Positions 53,257-62,879 of a stretch of 64,000 nt of DNA are shown piece by piece. The notes under the pieces were generated by a model, which had not been told where the DNA came from, searched no databases, and saw only the letters and a list, made by a program, of their open reading frames with translations. The DNA comes from Desulfospira joergensenii DSM 10085 (GTDB taxonomy: Bacteria; Desulfobacterota; Desulfobacteria; Desulfobacterales; Desulfobacteraceae): positions 496,001 through 560,000 of the forward strand of contig NZ_ATUG01000001.1 in assembly GCF_000420085.1 (NCBI RefSeq). Reading direction: 5' to 3'. Each line of letters opens with the position of its first letter. The stretch's first letter is position 1. The position numbers and the translations under genes are program-made.

Positions 53257-55080
53257 ATGGTACGGACTGAATCCTTTCCCCATCCAGACCTCTCCCCGGG
53301 CATGCCCACGACATCTTTGTTTGGGTTTGCATGCAGGAAAAGATCCTTCCCGGTAAAAATTCTGATCTTTGTCCTGGCCGTTCTGATTCTCTGGCAGGGA
53401 AGTGCCCCGGCGGCAACATCCAAGGCCAAAAGAAAATATCTGGAGGCAGATGACTGCTACAAGGCACTCCGCCACTCTGAAACCAAAAAACAAAAACTTT
53501 TGGAATGGCTGAAGTGTATCGGGAAATACGAAGACATCTACACGGATTTTCCCGGATCTTCCTGGGCGCCGGCAGGGATGTACAAGGCATCCCGGCTTTA
53601 CCTGAAGCTGTCTGAACTCTCCGGTGACCCCATTTATAAAACAAGGGCCGTGGATCTGCTGGCCAGGATACAGAAAAAATATAGAAAAAGTGCCTATACC
53701 AGACGTTCCAAAACACTTCTCAAAACCGTCACCTCGGATCCGGTGACCCTGCCGATCAAGCACCTGAGGTCAAAAAAGGCCCAGACAAAAAATCTGGCCA
53801 TTGCCCCCAAATCCTTGAAGACAAAAGAGAAGAGTCCGGAGAAGGCCGCCGGAAAAGTCCTGCCTGTGGATCCGCCGGAAGAGGCAGAGGTCTATCCGGA
53901 CCCGCCCAAACCCCGGAAGACAAAGGGGGATATCCAGGTTACGGATCTGAGGTTCTGGTCCAATCCCGAGTATACCCGGATCGTGGTAAACGCCTCTGAC
54001 GAGCGGCCCTATACCCACCGGCTTCTGAACAAGGATCCCAAGATCGACAAGCCCTTTCAAAGACTCTATGTGGATATTGACCAGGCAAGGCTCGGCTCGG
54101 GAATCGCCTCCCATACCCCCATCAACGACAACCTGCTCAATCAGGCCCGGGCCGGTCAGTACCTGCCCCATACGGTCCGGGTGGTGGTGGACATCAAGTC
54201 TTTTGAAAACTATAAGATCTTCTCCCTGAAAGACCCCTTCAGAATCGTCATAGACGTATGGGGAAAGGGCTCCAACGGGGCTCCCCCCCAGCTGGCCCAC
54301 CAGATCCTGGAACCGGGGAAAAAACCGATAAAGATGTCCAGGATCACCACGGACAATCTAAGATCCTCGGACATCGCCCGGCAGCTGGCCCTGGGGGTGA
54401 ATAAGATCGTCATTGATCCGGGCCATGGAGGTCCGGACCCGGGCGCACCCGGAGCCATCAAAGGGGTGTGGGAAAAGGACATCGTACTGAAGCTGGCCAA
54501 GGACCTGGCCGCCAAACTCAGGGACCGCCTAAAGTGCACCGTGGTCCTGACCCGGTCCAAGGACGTCAAACTGACCCTGGAGGAACGGACGGCCATTGCC
54601 AATACCGAACGGGCCGATCTTTTCATCTCCCTTCACTGCAATGCAGCCAAAAACAAAAGACTCTCCGGCATTGAGACCTATCTTCTCAACCTGGCCACCG
54701 ATGATAAGGCCATTGCCGTGGCTGCCCGGGAAAACGCCACTTCCAGAAAAAACATTTCCGACCTGGAATTTATTCTAAGCGACCTGATGAAACATGCCAA
54801 AATAGAAGAGTCCACCCGCCTGGCCCACGATGTCCATAAATCCATGGTCCACGGGGTGAAAAAGAAATATTCCGCGGTCAAAGACCTGGGGGTGAAGCAA
54901 GCTCCCTTTTATGTGCTTCTGGGGGCCAGGATGCCCTCCATTCTCATTGAAACCTCATTTATCAGCAACAAAAAAGAGTGCAAGCGGCTTTTGACCGCAT
55001 CCTACAGAAATGATATCTGCAACGCCATCACCGACGGGATACAAAAGTATATTGATGCAACAAATCCAAGAGAACTCTAA
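53257..55080 (+). CDS. N-acetylmuramoyl-L-alanine amidase with AMIN domain
   Basis: The 607-residue protein has an N-terminal membrane or signal segment (about residues 30-50), a helical repeat region, an AMIN domain (about 228-330; DLRFWSNPEYTRIVVNAS), and an Amidase_3 domain (about 385-600; IVIDPGHGGPDPGAPG, then EKDI, and FISLHCNAAKN) with Zn-ligand His and Glu residues. It cleaves the peptide from muramic acid during daughter-cell separation; the AMIN domain directs it to the septum. It starts 4 bases after mutS. Confidence 0.93.
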   Translation: MVRTESFPHPDLSPGMPTTSLFGFACRKRSFPVKILIFVLAVLILWQGSAPAATSKAKRKYLEADDCYKALRHSETKKQKLLEWLKCIGKYEDIYTDFPGSSWAPAGMYKASRLYLKLSELSGDPIYKTRAVDLLARIQKKYRKSAYTRRSKTLLKTVTSDPVTLPIKHLRSKKAQTKNLAIAPKSLKTKEKSPEKAAGKVLPVDPPEEAEVYPDPPKPRKTKGDIQVTDLRFWSNPEYTRIVVNASDERPYTHRLLNKDPKIDKPFQRLYVDIDQARLGSGIASHTPINDNLLNQARAGQYLPHTVRVVVDIKSFENYKIFSLKDPFRIVIDVWGKGSNGAPPQLAHQILEPGKKPIKMSRITTDNLRSSDIARQLALGVNKIVIDPGHGGPDPGAPGAIKGVWEKDIVLKLAKDLAAKLRDRLKCTVVLTRSKDVKLTLEERTAIANTERADLFISLHCNAAKNKRLSGIETYLLNLATDDKAIAVAARENATSRKNISDLEFILSDLMKHAKIEESTRLAHDVHKSMVHGVKKKYSAVKDLGVKQAPFYVLLGARMPSILIETSFISNKKECKRLLTASYRNDICNAITDGIQKYIDATNPREL

Positions 55081-55096
55081 ATAAAGGAGATGCCCC

Positions 55097-55885
55097 ATGT
55101 CTTTTGAAAACATCATTCTTGAAATCAACGACGGGATTGCCACCCTCTTTTTCAACCGGCCCAAGGCCCTGAACGCCCTGAACAACGCCCTGTTTGACGA
55201 ACTTGACCAGGCCCTGGACCAGGTGGAGGAAAACACCTCTATCCGGGTGCTGATCCTCACCGGCGCAGGCGACAAGGCCTTTGTTGCCGGGGCAGACATT
55301 GTGGAGCTCTCCAGGATGTCCCCCCTCCAGGGAAAATACTTTTCAAGAAAAGGCCAGAAGATCTTTGCCAAATTAGAGGCCCTGCCCATCCCCACCATCG
55401 CAGCCGTAAACGGCTATGCCCTGGGAGGCGGATCAGAGGCGGCCCTGGCCTGTGATTTCATCTATGCCTCTGAAAAGGCAGTGTTCGGTCTTCCTGAAAT
55501 CAGTCTGGGCCTGATCCCCGGATTCGGCGGGACCCAGCGCCTGGCAAGGCTGGTGGGAAAAAACAGGGCCAAGGAACTGATTTTCACCGGCCAGAACATC
55601 AAGGCGGACCAGGCCCTTGAATACGGAATGGTCAACCGGGTCTGCTCCCATGAAAGCCTCATGGAAGAGGTCCTGAAGACCGCCGGTATGATGGCCTCCA
55701 GGGGGAAAGTCGCCCTGAGATCGGCCAAGGAGGTGATCCACCATGGCGCCAATGCCGACCTTGAAACCGGATGCAGGATTGAAAATGACGCCTTTGGCCT
55801 GACCATGGCAAGTGAAGATGCAGAGGAAGGGACATCGGCCTTCCTGGAGAAGAGGAAACCCGCATTCAAAGGAGAACTCAAATAG
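55097..55885 (+). CDS. Enoyl-CoA hydratase (crotonase family)
   Basis: The 262-residue protein has the crotonase oxyanion-hole segments (AFVAGADIVEL; NGYALGGGSEAALACD) and the catalytic Glu regions (EAALACD and PEISLGLIPGFGGTQRL). It is a short-chain enoyl-CoA hydratase, adding water to crotonyl-CoA or similar. AAAGGAG lies about 8 bases before the ATG. It lies beside a phenylacetate-CoA ligase-like gene, suggesting a role in acyl- or aryl-CoA metabolism. Confidence 0.92.
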   Translation: MSFENIILEINDGIATLFFNRPKALNALNNALFDELDQALDQVEENTSIRVLILTGAGDKAFVAGADIVELSRMSPLQGKYFSRKGQKIFAKLEALPIPTIAAVNGYALGGGSEAALACDFIYASEKAVFGLPEISLGLIPGFGGTQRLARLVGKNRAKELIFTGQNIKADQALEYGMVNRVCSHESLMEEVLKTAGMMASRGKVALRSAKEVIHHGANADLETGCRIENDAFGLTMASEDAEEGTSAFLEKRKPAFKGELK

Positions 55886-55955
55886 AGTTTGGGAAAAAAC
55901 TTGCCCAAACATGAGTCTCGACCAGATAAATTGTGTTCAATAAGGATATAGAATT

Positions 55956-57260
55956 ATGCCCATCTACGATATTGATTTTGAAACCATGCCCAGGGAAGGA
56001 CTTGAATCCATCCAGCTTCGAAGACTGCAAACCACGATTGAACGGGTCTACGCCACGGTTCCCTTTTATAAGAAAAGCTTTGACAAGGCCGGGCTCAAAC
56101 CCGAGGATATCCAGAGCCTGGATGACCTGCGGCGGATCCCCTTTACCGTAAAGCAGGACCTGAGGGACAACTATCCCTATGACATGTTTGCCGTTCCCAT
56201 GGAACAGGTGGTCCGTATCCATGCTTCTTCCGGTACCACGGGCAAACCCACGGTGGTGGGCTATACCAAGCGGGACATCAACACCTGGGCCGAGCTCATG
56301 GCCCGAAGCCTGAGTGCGGCCGGGGCCACGCCCGGGGATATCATCCATAATGCCTTCGGCTACGGCCTGTTCACCGGGGGACTGGGGGCCCACTACGGAG
56401 CGGAAAAACTGGGGGCTTCGGTAATCCCGGTTTCCGGGGGAAATACCAAACGCCAGATCACCATCATGAAGGACTTCAAGCCCACCATTCTCTGCGGCAC
56501 CCCGTCCTATATCCTTCACCTGGCAGAGGTGGCCGAAGAAATGGGAGTGGATTTCCATGATCTGGCATTTAAATCCGGCATCTTCGGGGCTGAGCCCTGG
56601 ACGGAAAACATGAGGGCGGAACTGGAAGCCAAGCTGGACCTAAAGGCCATTGACATCTACGGCCTGAGCGAGGTCATCGGTCCGGGAGTCTCCATTGAAT
56701 GCTATGAAGAACAGCGGGGGCTCCACGTATTTGAGGATCACTTCATCGTTGAGGTCATTGATCCGGATACCCTGGAACCCGTTCCCCACGGACAGAAAGG
56801 GGAGCTGGTCTTCACCTCCATCACCAAAGAGGCCTTTCCGGTGATCCGGTACCGGACCAAGGACATTACCTCCCTGAATCCGGCTCCCTGTACCTGCGGC
56901 CGGACCCATATCCGGATGGACAAACCCTCGGGCCGGACCGACGACATGCTCATCATCCGGGGCGTCAATGTATTCCCCTCCCAGATTGAAAGCGTACTCA
57001 TGGAAACCAAGCAGATCCTCCCCCATTACCAGCTGGAGGTGGACCGCAAGGAAAACCTGGATACCCTGACCGTAAAGGTTGAAATTGATGAAGAACTGTT
57101 CAGCGACGACATCAAGGGACTCCAGGCCATGGAGACAAAGATATCAAAGGATATCAAGGAGTACCTGGGGGTTTCCGCCAGGGTCCTCCTTGTGGAACCC
57201 AAAACCATCCAGCGGAGCCAGGGCAAGGCCGTAAGGGTAATTGACAAAAGAGTAATCTAA
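55956..57260 (+). CDS. paaK: Phenylacetate-CoA ligase-like enzyme
   Basis: The 434-residue AMP-forming ligase has the P-loop [16 protein letters not shown], the PaaK motif [14 protein letters not shown], and a C-terminal lobe ([19 protein letters not shown], then [12 protein letters not shown]). Length and motifs match PaaK. It activates phenylacetate, or another aryl acid, to the CoA ester. In anaerobes lacking the paa oxygenase genes it may serve aromatic amino-acid breakdown. It is followed by an ACT-domain gene, a common pairing. Confidence 0.92.
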   Translation: MPIYDIDFETMPREGLESIQLRRLQTTIERVYATVPFYKKSFDKAGLKPEDIQSLDDLRRIPFTVKQDLRDNYPYDMFAVPMEQVVRIHASSGTTGKPTVVGYTKRDINTWAELMARSLSAAGATPGDIIHNAFGYGLFTGGLGAHYGAEKLGASVIPVSGGNTKRQITIMKDFKPTILCGTPSYILHLAEVAEEMGVDFHDLAFKSGIFGAEPWTENMRAELEAKLDLKAIDIYGLSEVIGPGVSIECYEEQRGLHVFEDHFIVEVIDPDTLEPVPHGQKGELVFTSITKEAFPVIRYRTKDITSLNPAPCTCGRTHIRMDKPSGRTDDMLIIRGVNVFPSQIESVLMETKQILPHYQLEVDRKENLDTLTVKVEIDEELFSDDIKGLQAMETKISKDIKEYLGVSARVLLVEPKTIQRSQGKAVRVIDKRVI

Positions 57261-57291
57261 TCGTCAGGGAATTTATGAACCGGGATTTTTA

Positions 57292-57325
57292 ATTTTAGAT
57301 CCGGAGATCATCTCCAATCTAAAAT
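57292..57325. repeat. Inverted repeat between paaK and the ACT gene
   Basis: ATTTTAGATC-CGGAGATC and ATCTCC-AATCTAAAAT form a near-perfect hairpin (9-bp outer arm plus 6-bp inner arm). A further ATCTAAAAT follows at about 57330. It may be an attenuator before the ACT gene or a MITE remnant; no T-run follows. Confidence 0.55.
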
Positions 57326-57351
57326 CCACCATCTAAAATATAGGAGATTCC

Positions 57352-57783
57352 ATGCTTTCCGAACAGATATCCGTATTCATCGAGAACAAGGAAGGAAGAC
57401 TGGCAGAGGTCACGGCCATCCTCAGGGATGCCCGGGTGAACATCAGGGCCCTGTCCCTGGCCGACACCACTGACTTCGGGGTATTGCGCCTCATCGTCGA
57501 TAACAATGACACGGCTGAAACGGCCCTGAAAAAAGAAGGTTTCACCGTAGGCAAAACCAAGGTCCTGGCCGTTGAGGTAAAAGATGAGCCCGGCGGTCTG
57601 AACCGGGTATTGGACCCCCTGTGTGCCCAGGAGGTCAATGTGGAGTATATGTACGCATTTGCCAATCCCAAGTGCCAGAACGCCATCATGATATTCCGGT
57701 TTGATGACCCCCAAAGGGCCCTTACCATTTTGGCCGAGAACAAAATCAAGGTTGTTGACGGAGAGGCCATCTGTAAGCTGTAA
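57352..57783 (+). CDS. Tandem ACT-domain protein
   Basis: The 143-residue protein is made of two ACT domains: SVFIENKEGRLAEVTAILRD (residues about 6-70) and VEVKDEPGGLNRVLDPLCA (about 73-140). Such stand-alone proteins sit downstream of paaK or phenylpyruvate-oxidising genes in many anaerobes and are thought to sense an amino acid, often aromatic. AGGAG is 6 bases upstream of the ATG. It could act as an allosteric partner of the ligase; this is inference. Confidence 0.88.
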   Translation: MLSEQISVFIENKEGRLAEVTAILRDARVNIRALSLADTTDFGVLRLIVDNNDTAETALKKEGFTVGKTKVLAVEVKDEPGGLNRVLDPLCAQEVNVEYMYAFANPKCQNAIMIFRFDDPQRALTILAENKIKVVDGEAICKL

Positions 57784-57792
57784 GCCCATCGC

Positions 57793-57840
57793 CACAGGGA
57801 CGGTGTTATCTTCATGAAGAACCCAAACATCGTCTCTGTG
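57793..57840. terminator. Possible bidirectional terminator hairpin
   Basis: CACAGGGACG (57793-57802) and CGTCTCTGTG (57831-57840) pair over 10 bp with one mismatch. It lies between convergent genes. No T-run is present on either strand, so its strength is doubtful. Confidence 0.4.
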
Positions 57841-57847
57841 AGGGAAT

Positions 57848-59890
57848 TTACCCGGGAGAATCCACGGGCAGCTTGATGGTAAAGCAGGTGCCTTTGCCGG
57901 GACCGGATTCCACCTCTATGCTTCCGTTGTGGCTTTCCGTGATGATAAAATAGGACACGGCCAGTCCCAGGCCGGTTCCCTCCCCCACCTCTTTTGTGGT
58001 AAAAAACGGGTCAAATATCCTCTGGCGGATCTCCTTTTCCATGCCCGGCCCATTGTCCCGGATTTTAATGCAGACCAGATCCCGGGTTCTGTCCCGGTCC
58101 GGGAACACTGCAAGAAAAAAAAGCGGATTTTCAACGCCTGCACCCGTCATCATGGCCTGGGCTCCGTTGGAGAGGATATTGAAAAATACCTGCTGGATTT
58201 CACTGGCCTTGATCTTCGGCCTGGGCACCCCGGGATCATACTCTTTTGTGACGTTTATCTTTTTAAAATCAAATTTGGTCTTTAAATTATAATCACTGCT
58301 GGCAAGCTCCAATGTCTTGTCCAAGAGTTCACAGATATCCTCGGGCATAAATCCGGAGCCGCTTTTCCGGGAAAAGGAGAGCATATTGGAAACAATGCCC
58401 GCGGCCCGTTTTCCGGCGGCCATGATCGATTCCAGCATGGTGTAGACATTTCGCTTCTCCAGGTAGACGGCGAGTCTGTCCAGGTCGATCCCGGTCTCTT
58501 CGGCCGCCTTGATATTGGCGGGAAGAGGGGTTTTTAGGCGGTTTTCAATGACCTGGGCATTCTGGAGAATGCCGGCCAGGGGATTGTTGATCTCATGGGC
58601 CATGCCTGCGGCAAGCCCCCCCAAAGAGACCATTTTCTCCGACTGGACCATCATCTTTTCGAGCCTGGCTTTTTCATCCTCCTGCTGCCGTAAGTTCAAG
58701 GCCTCTCCCAGGGCCAGAGCCAGCATCAGGCCGGCTTCCCGATCTTCGGAATCATAACCGTTTTCCTTTCCGGCAAAGGCCAGAATTCCCTTGATTTCAG
58801 ATCCCAGCCGGATGGGAACCCCCATGAAGGACTCCAGGGGCACATGATTCCGGGGCAGCTTGATAAAATCAGGATGGGAGGAAGGATCATTGGCAATCAC
58901 CGGGATGTTTTCCTTGATTACCCGGCCCAGGGCGCCGGTCACTTGGATCTCCCAGGTTTCCATATCCGCGATTGCCCGCTCTTTTAATACATTCTCCGAA
59001 GTGGCCAGAATAACCATTCTCTTTGGGTCGTCTTTCCGGGTTTCCCCCACAAAACAGTACCTGGAGGGGACCACTTCCAGGGCAATGGGAATAAAAAGGC
59101 GGGCGATCTGGGTGTAGGTTTCCGCGAGCATGGATTTCTGGAAAAATGTGTTGACCGAAGAAATCACCTTGCTCTGGCGAAGGATCTTTTTCTCGTTGAT
59201 TTCCTTTTGCCGGATTTCCTCTTCCAGGTCTTTGTTGGTCAGGGCCAGGTCTGTGATTTTTTCCTTGATGGCTCCCTGCATGGCGGCAAAATTCCTGGCC
59301 AGTTCCCCTACTTCCCCGACCCCGTCCTGGTCGATTTCCTTTTCAAGGTTTCCCGCGGCGATTTCCGACGCGGCATCGGTGAGCCGGATCACGGGCTGCA
59401 TCAACCGGTTGATCAGAAAAACCAGGATAAAGACCAGAACCACGGTCACCGTAAAGGTAAATAAGAGCATCTGCATGCGGAACTGGGTCATTTTCTTTTC
59501 AATGAGACTGGTGGAATAGACCACCAGCATCTTGCCCAGTTTCAGCCCCTTATAGTAGATATAAAAACTCTTTTCAATGTCCATGCCGCCGGGTCCCAAT
59601 TCCCGCTCAAGACGGATGTCGATTCCGATATCCGATTCCGCAACGGCAATGGATTTCATATTTTCATCATCAAAAAAAGTCTCCATGTTGAACTTAAGGG
59701 TTTCCTTGTCCACATTGTAGAGGGGTCTGGCATTGACCAGCTTCATCATATAGGCGGCTTTGTCGATTTTTGTCCTGAGGCTCTTGAGTTCCAGCTTGCT
59801 GATCTGTTCCGTGAAATAAAAACAGAGAAAGAGATTGATGACTGTGCAGGCGAAAACGACGACCGCGATGATGCGTGATCTTAAACCCAT
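57848..59890 (-). CDS. Sensor histidine kinase (HAMP, GAF, HisKA)
   Basis: The 680-residue protein has one helix at residues 9-28, a periplasmic domain of about 105 residues, a second helix (about 140-160), a HAMP domain, a coiled coil, a GAF domain (about 260-400) and a histidine kinase core. The phospho-acceptor lies in LAAGMAHEINNPLAGIL, the ATP site in CIKIRDNGPGMEK, and the G2 box in GTGLGLAVSYFII. No receiver domain or adjacent response regulator exists. It lies about 40 bases downstream of the ParA-like gene on the same strand. Confidence 0.92.
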   Translation of the reverse strand: MGLRSRIIAVVVFACTVINLFLCFYFTEQISKLELKSLRTKIDKAAYMMKLVNARPLYNVDKETLKFNMETFFDDENMKSIAVAESDIGIDIRLERELGPGGMDIEKSFYIYYKGLKLGKMLVVYSTSLIEKKMTQFRMQMLLFTFTVTVVLVFILVFLINRLMQPVIRLTDAASEIAAGNLEKEIDQDGVGEVGELARNFAAMQGAIKEKITDLALTNKDLEEEIRQKEINEKKILRQSKVISSVNTFFQKSMLAETYTQIARLFIPIALEVVPSRYCFVGETRKDDPKRMVILATSENVLKERAIADMETWEIQVTGALGRVIKENIPVIANDPSSHPDFIKLPRNHVPLESFMGVPIRLGSEIKGILAFAGKENGYDSEDREAGLMLALALGEALNLRQQEDEKARLEKMMVQSEKMVSLGGLAAGMAHEINNPLAGILQNAQVIENRLKTPLPANIKAAEETGIDLDRLAVYLEKRNVYTMLESIMAAGKRAAGIVSNMLSFSRKSGSGFMPEDICELLDKTLELASSDYNLKTKFDFKKINVTKEYDPGVPRPKIKASEIQQVFFNILSNGAQAMMTGAGVENPLFFLAVFPDRDRTRDLVCIKIRDNGPGMEKEIRQRIFDPFFTTKEVGEGTGLGLAVSYFIITESHNGSIEVESGPGKGTCFTIKLPVDSPG

Positions 59891-59931
59891 ATTTTTACTT
59901 TCCGATGAAACCGCATGTCCGATTTTTTTTA

Positions 59932-60870
59932 TCAGGCAAGGGCATTCTCATTGAGGCTGACCTTTCTCACCAGCTCCCTGTAATCGGCCGAAGCATTGGA
60001 TCCCGGGGCAAATTCAAAGATGGACTTGCCAAAGGAAGGCGCCTCGGAAAGGCTTTCACTGTACCGGATGGGGGTGGTAACGTATTCAGGGTAAAGCCTT
60101 TTGAGCTGGGAATACAAAGACTCAGGCCCTTTTATCCGGGTGTCGAGAAAGGTGGGAACAATATATTTGAGTTCAATTTCCTTGCGATATTTCTGAATGG
60201 AGCCCAGACTTTTCATGAACTCGGACAGGCCGTGGAGGGGCATGACCTCCAGGGCTACCGGAACCAGGACTTCGGTGGCATAAAAAAGAACATTTACGAT
60301 GAGCTGGTCCCAACCGGGCGAGGTGTCGATGATAATATAATCAAACCTGCGTTCCAGTGGTTTTAAGGCCTCTGCCAGGGTCCATTCCGCGCCAAAACTC
60401 TTCCGGTCTATGATCCGTTTGACACCGGCAAGGGATTTGCCCCCGCTCAAAAGCCAGAGGTTTTTCCGGGCGGAGACGATGCACTCCTCCGGAGTCAGTT
60501 CCTTTGTCAGAAGCTCTGTCAGTCCGGCCGAGGGCTTCTTGCCGAGGATATAGGAAGACTGTCCCTGGGTATCCGTATCCACCAGCAGAACCTTGTAGCC
60601 TGCCAAAGCAAGCCCCACACAGAGGTTGACAGATGTGGTCGTTTTTCCCACACCGCCCTTACTGAGAGTCACACAGATTTTCCGGGCAACGGGACGATGG
60701 TCTTCCCGGGTAGCCTCGGCCGTATCCATGACCTGATCCAATAAAATGGGAAACCTGTGGCTGCAGGAGCGGCAGGTGGCGCTGATTTTTTTTCCTGAAC
60801 CCGTGTGGGATTTGATGATATCGGGATTTACCTTATGTTTTCTGGCACATTTGGGACAGACAATGATCAT
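59932..60870 (-). CDS. ParA/MinD-like ATPase with N-terminal zinc-ribbon
   Basis: The 312-residue protein has an N-terminal Cys pair module (IVCPKCARKHKV; CRSCSHRF), like MJ0042-type zinc ribbons. It then has a deviant Walker A (TLSKGGVGKTTTSVNL, near residue 87), a switch region (VLLVDTDTQGQSS) and DYIIIDTSPGWDQLIVN. ParA-type ATPases place plasmids, chromosomes or protein clusters. No ParB follows. It overlaps the small gene upstream by 4 bases, and the PilZ protein upstream hints at a cyclic-di-GMP-linked positioning role, unproven. Confidence 0.9.
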   Translation of the reverse strand: MIIVCPKCARKHKVNPDIIKSHTGSGKKISATCRSCSHRFPILLDQVMDTAEATREDHRPVARKICVTLSKGGVGKTTTSVNLCVGLALAGYKVLLVDTDTQGQSSYILGKKPSAGLTELLTKELTPEECIVSARKNLWLLSGGKSLAGVKRIIDRKSFGAEWTLAEALKPLERRFDYIIIDTSPGWDQLIVNVLFYATEVLVPVALEVMPLHGLSEFMKSLGSIQKYRKEIELKYIVPTFLDTRIKGPESLYSQLKRLYPEYVTTPIRYSESLSEAPSFGKSIFEFAPGSNASADYRELVRKVSLNENALA

Positions 60871-61202
60871 TTTTCCTGATCCTCCCTTTTCAATTCCTCA
60901 AGAATGGCATCCACAGCAATACTGGCAATTCGCTTCATGGACATGGTCTTGTACTTTCCGGTCCCCACCTTCAGCCTGATCTTGGCCTTGCCTTCCCATA
61001 CCTCAACGGAAACATTCTCCTTTGATATCTTCCAGGATTTTTCCGTCATACCCTCGATTCCGATGTCCAGGTTTTCCTCCCCCTCTTCCTTGCCTCCTGT
61101 GCCGCTTCGATAGATCAGGCAGTCAAGTTCACGGGTTTTGGCGGCGAATTCCTTGTCATCGGCCCCAAGAATTTTACCCATTATATCTTTTTTTTCGTTC
61201 AT
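60867..61202 (-). CDS. Small protein of unknown function
   Basis: The protein of about 112 residues (start at 61202; a second option is the Met at 61211 that overlaps the preceding stop region) has an acidic, Gly-rich middle (GGKEEGEENLDIG) and a charged C-terminus. No family is recognised. It overlaps parA by 4 bases and lies just downstream of the PilZ gene, so it belongs to the same transcript. The position suggests a partner of the ATPase or PilZ protein. Confidence 0.68.
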   Translation of the reverse strand: MNEKKDIMGKILGADDKEFAAKTRELDCLIYRSGTGGKEEGEENLDIGIEGMTEKSWKISKENVSVEVWEGKAKIRLKVGTGKYKTMSMKRIASIAVDAILEELKREDQEK

Positions 61203-61215
61203 GGTCTCCATGCCC

Positions 61216-61629
61216 TTATTTTGCACCCGTATCACGGTCATTCTTCTTAAGGGCCATGTCCTTCATCTGCCCCAGGATTCCTTCCATCTGCTCTTTTTCC
61301 CGGTCACTCATTTCAACCCATTTGATTCCGCACCTCCAGAACCCCTCTGCGTCAAAGGAGCAGTGAACAACTTTCCCGTTCAGGCCTGAAAATTTCATAT
61401 TTCCAAGAATCAGGCGGCAGCCGTCCAGTTCTTCATCCTCATTAAAGGACATCCCTTCCCGGATACGGACACTGATCCCTTCCAGGCTGATTTCAACAAC
61501 GGGGTACCGGGTATCCCCTGATACCAGGACAGCCTCATCCTCCACCAGCACAGGGACTCGAAACTGCCTGCGGACCCGGGCTTCCGAGTTTTCGGAGACC
61601 GGTTGAATTTTAATGGATTCATCTTTCAT
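61216..61629 (-). CDS. PilZ-domain protein
   Basis: The 137-residue protein has the PilZ signature: RVRRQFRV (RxxxR) followed by VEISLEGISV (the (D/N)xSxxG-type motif with E in place of D/N). The domain binds cyclic di-GMP, although the substituted residue could weaken it. The C-terminal helix is rich in Lys and Met. It is the first gene of the run with the small protein, ParA-like ATPase and kinase, whose starts are close or overlapping. Confidence 0.82.
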   Translation of the reverse strand: MKDESIKIQPVSENSEARVRRQFRVPVLVEDEAVLVSGDTRYPVVEISLEGISVRIREGMSFNEDEELDGCRLILGNMKFSGLNGKVVHCSFDAEGFWRCGIKWVEMSDREKEQMEGILGQMKDMALKKNDRDTGAK

Positions 61630-61786
61630 GGTTCACCTTCCAAATAAAGATATATGGCCGGATAATGCGCAGGCCCTTGGCCTGGCACACCAGAATGTGG
61701 AAAAATATAACAGCAATGTGGGTTTCAGGCAAGAGAAACATGGAGGGGACCCCTCCCCAAGGGGAAAGGAGACAGGAATGACGGAT

Positions 61787-61820
61787 AAAAAAAGGGTGCA
61801 AGGCCCGAGGCCCTGCACCC
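61787..61820 (-). terminator. Rho-independent terminator after atpE
   Basis: On the minus strand GGGTGCAGGGCCTCGGGCC... folds with TTGCACCC, giving a GC-rich stem ending in seven T's (plus-strand A-run 61787-61793). It is 25 bases past the atpE stop and should end the F0 operon. Confidence 0.9.
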
Positions 61821-61844
61821 TTTCATCATTTCAAACTTTCAGAA

Positions 61845-62114
61845 TTAATGTCCGCCCATTGCAGCAATGGCGCCTTTGAGCGCGGGATGTGCATACATGA
61901 GGATCAGGGCGACAACCAGTGCATAGATACAGAGAGATTCGATCATGGCCAGACCGATGAGCATGTTGACCTGGATTTTACCGGCTGCTTCGGGGTTTCT
62001 TGAGATACCGCTCATTGCGCCGGAAAGGCCCAGACCCTGACCAATGCCGCAACCAAATGCGGCAATACCGATTGCAAGCCCTGCTGCCCATACACTACCA
62101 ACTAGAAATTCCAT
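61845..62114 (-). CDS. atpE: ATP synthase F0 subunit c
   Basis: The 89-residue protein is two transmembrane helices with the polar loop RNPEA. The ion-carrying Glu is residue 59 in [11 protein letters not shown]. Gln26 (GCGIGQG) and Ser60, with Tyr64, correspond to the Na+-binding residues of Ilyobacter-type rings (Gln32, Ser66, Tyr70), so the coupling ion is an open question. A strong terminator follows. The F1 genes are not adjacent, as in many Desulfobacterota. Confidence 0.96.
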   Translation of the reverse strand: MEFLVGSVWAAGLAIGIAAFGCGIGQGLGLSGAMSGISRNPEAAGKIQVNMLIGLAMIESLCIYALVVALILMYAHPALKGAIAAMGGH

Positions 62115-62188
62115 GTTTTACTCCTTAAACATTAAAGTATTAATATAAAAAATAACGGGCTTCTTCCAGTTCCCGTAAAACGCCTGAA

Positions 62189-62878
62189 TTAATGGGCCTC
62201 CTCAATGGCACCGGCAATATACATGGTGGAGAGGAGGTAGAACACAAAGGCCTGGACCAGGGCCACAAAGGCACCCAGGGCCATGACCGGGAGGGGGGCC
62301 AGAAACATGCCGCCCAGCCCCAGAAGGATGCCCACCACCAGCTCATGACCGGCCATGTTTCCGAAAAGACGGAAGGTCAGGGACAGAACCCGGGCGGAAT
62401 GGCCGATGATTTCAATGGGCAGGAACAGGGGGATCATGGCCGGAACCGGCCCCAGAAAATGCTTGATATACTTAATCCCGTGCCGCTGGACACCGACCAC
62501 ATGGCTCCACAGAACCGCAATAAGGGCGATGGCCAGGGTGGTGTTGATGGATGCTGTGGGCGGGAAAAATGCCGGAACCAGCCCCATGAGATTGCCTACA
62601 AGGACGAATAAAAAGATGGTCAGAACCAGGGGAAAGGATTTTCTCCCCTCTTCGCCGGTGATGCTGACCGTGAACTCCTCAAGCCCGGAAATCAGAACCT
62701 CAAAGACATTCTGTCCCGCCTTGGGCACCAGGGAAACGCTCTTTCCTGCCAGCCACCCGAAAACAATAAGAAAGATCATGGCAAGCCACATGTAGGTCAC
62801 ATGGGAATAGTGGGCTGCCCACTCTTCCATACCAAACATTCCAAACAACGAAGTGAGAATTAAATACGGATGTTCCAC
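62189..62878 (-). CDS. atpB: ATP synthase F0 subunit a
   Basis: The 229-residue membrane protein has the essential Arg170 in ARVLSLTFRLFGNMAGHE, the half-channel region (NLMGLVPAFFPPTAS) and about five or six helices. It conducts ions to the c-ring. The gene lies 74 bases before atpE and shares the operon with the two small genes upstream. Length is close to the bacterial norm. Confidence 0.96.
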   Translation of the reverse strand: MEHPYLILTSLFGMFGMEEWAAHYSHVTYMWLAMIFLIVFGWLAGKSVSLVPKAGQNVFEVLISGLEEFTVSITGEEGRKSFPLVLTIFLFVLVGNLMGLVPAFFPPTASINTTLAIALIAVLWSHVVGVQRHGIKYIKHFLGPVPAMIPLFLPIEIIGHSARVLSLTFRLFGNMAGHELVVGILLGLGGMFLAPLPVMALGAFVALVQAFVFYLLSTMYIAGAIEEAH

Positions 62879-62879
62879 C

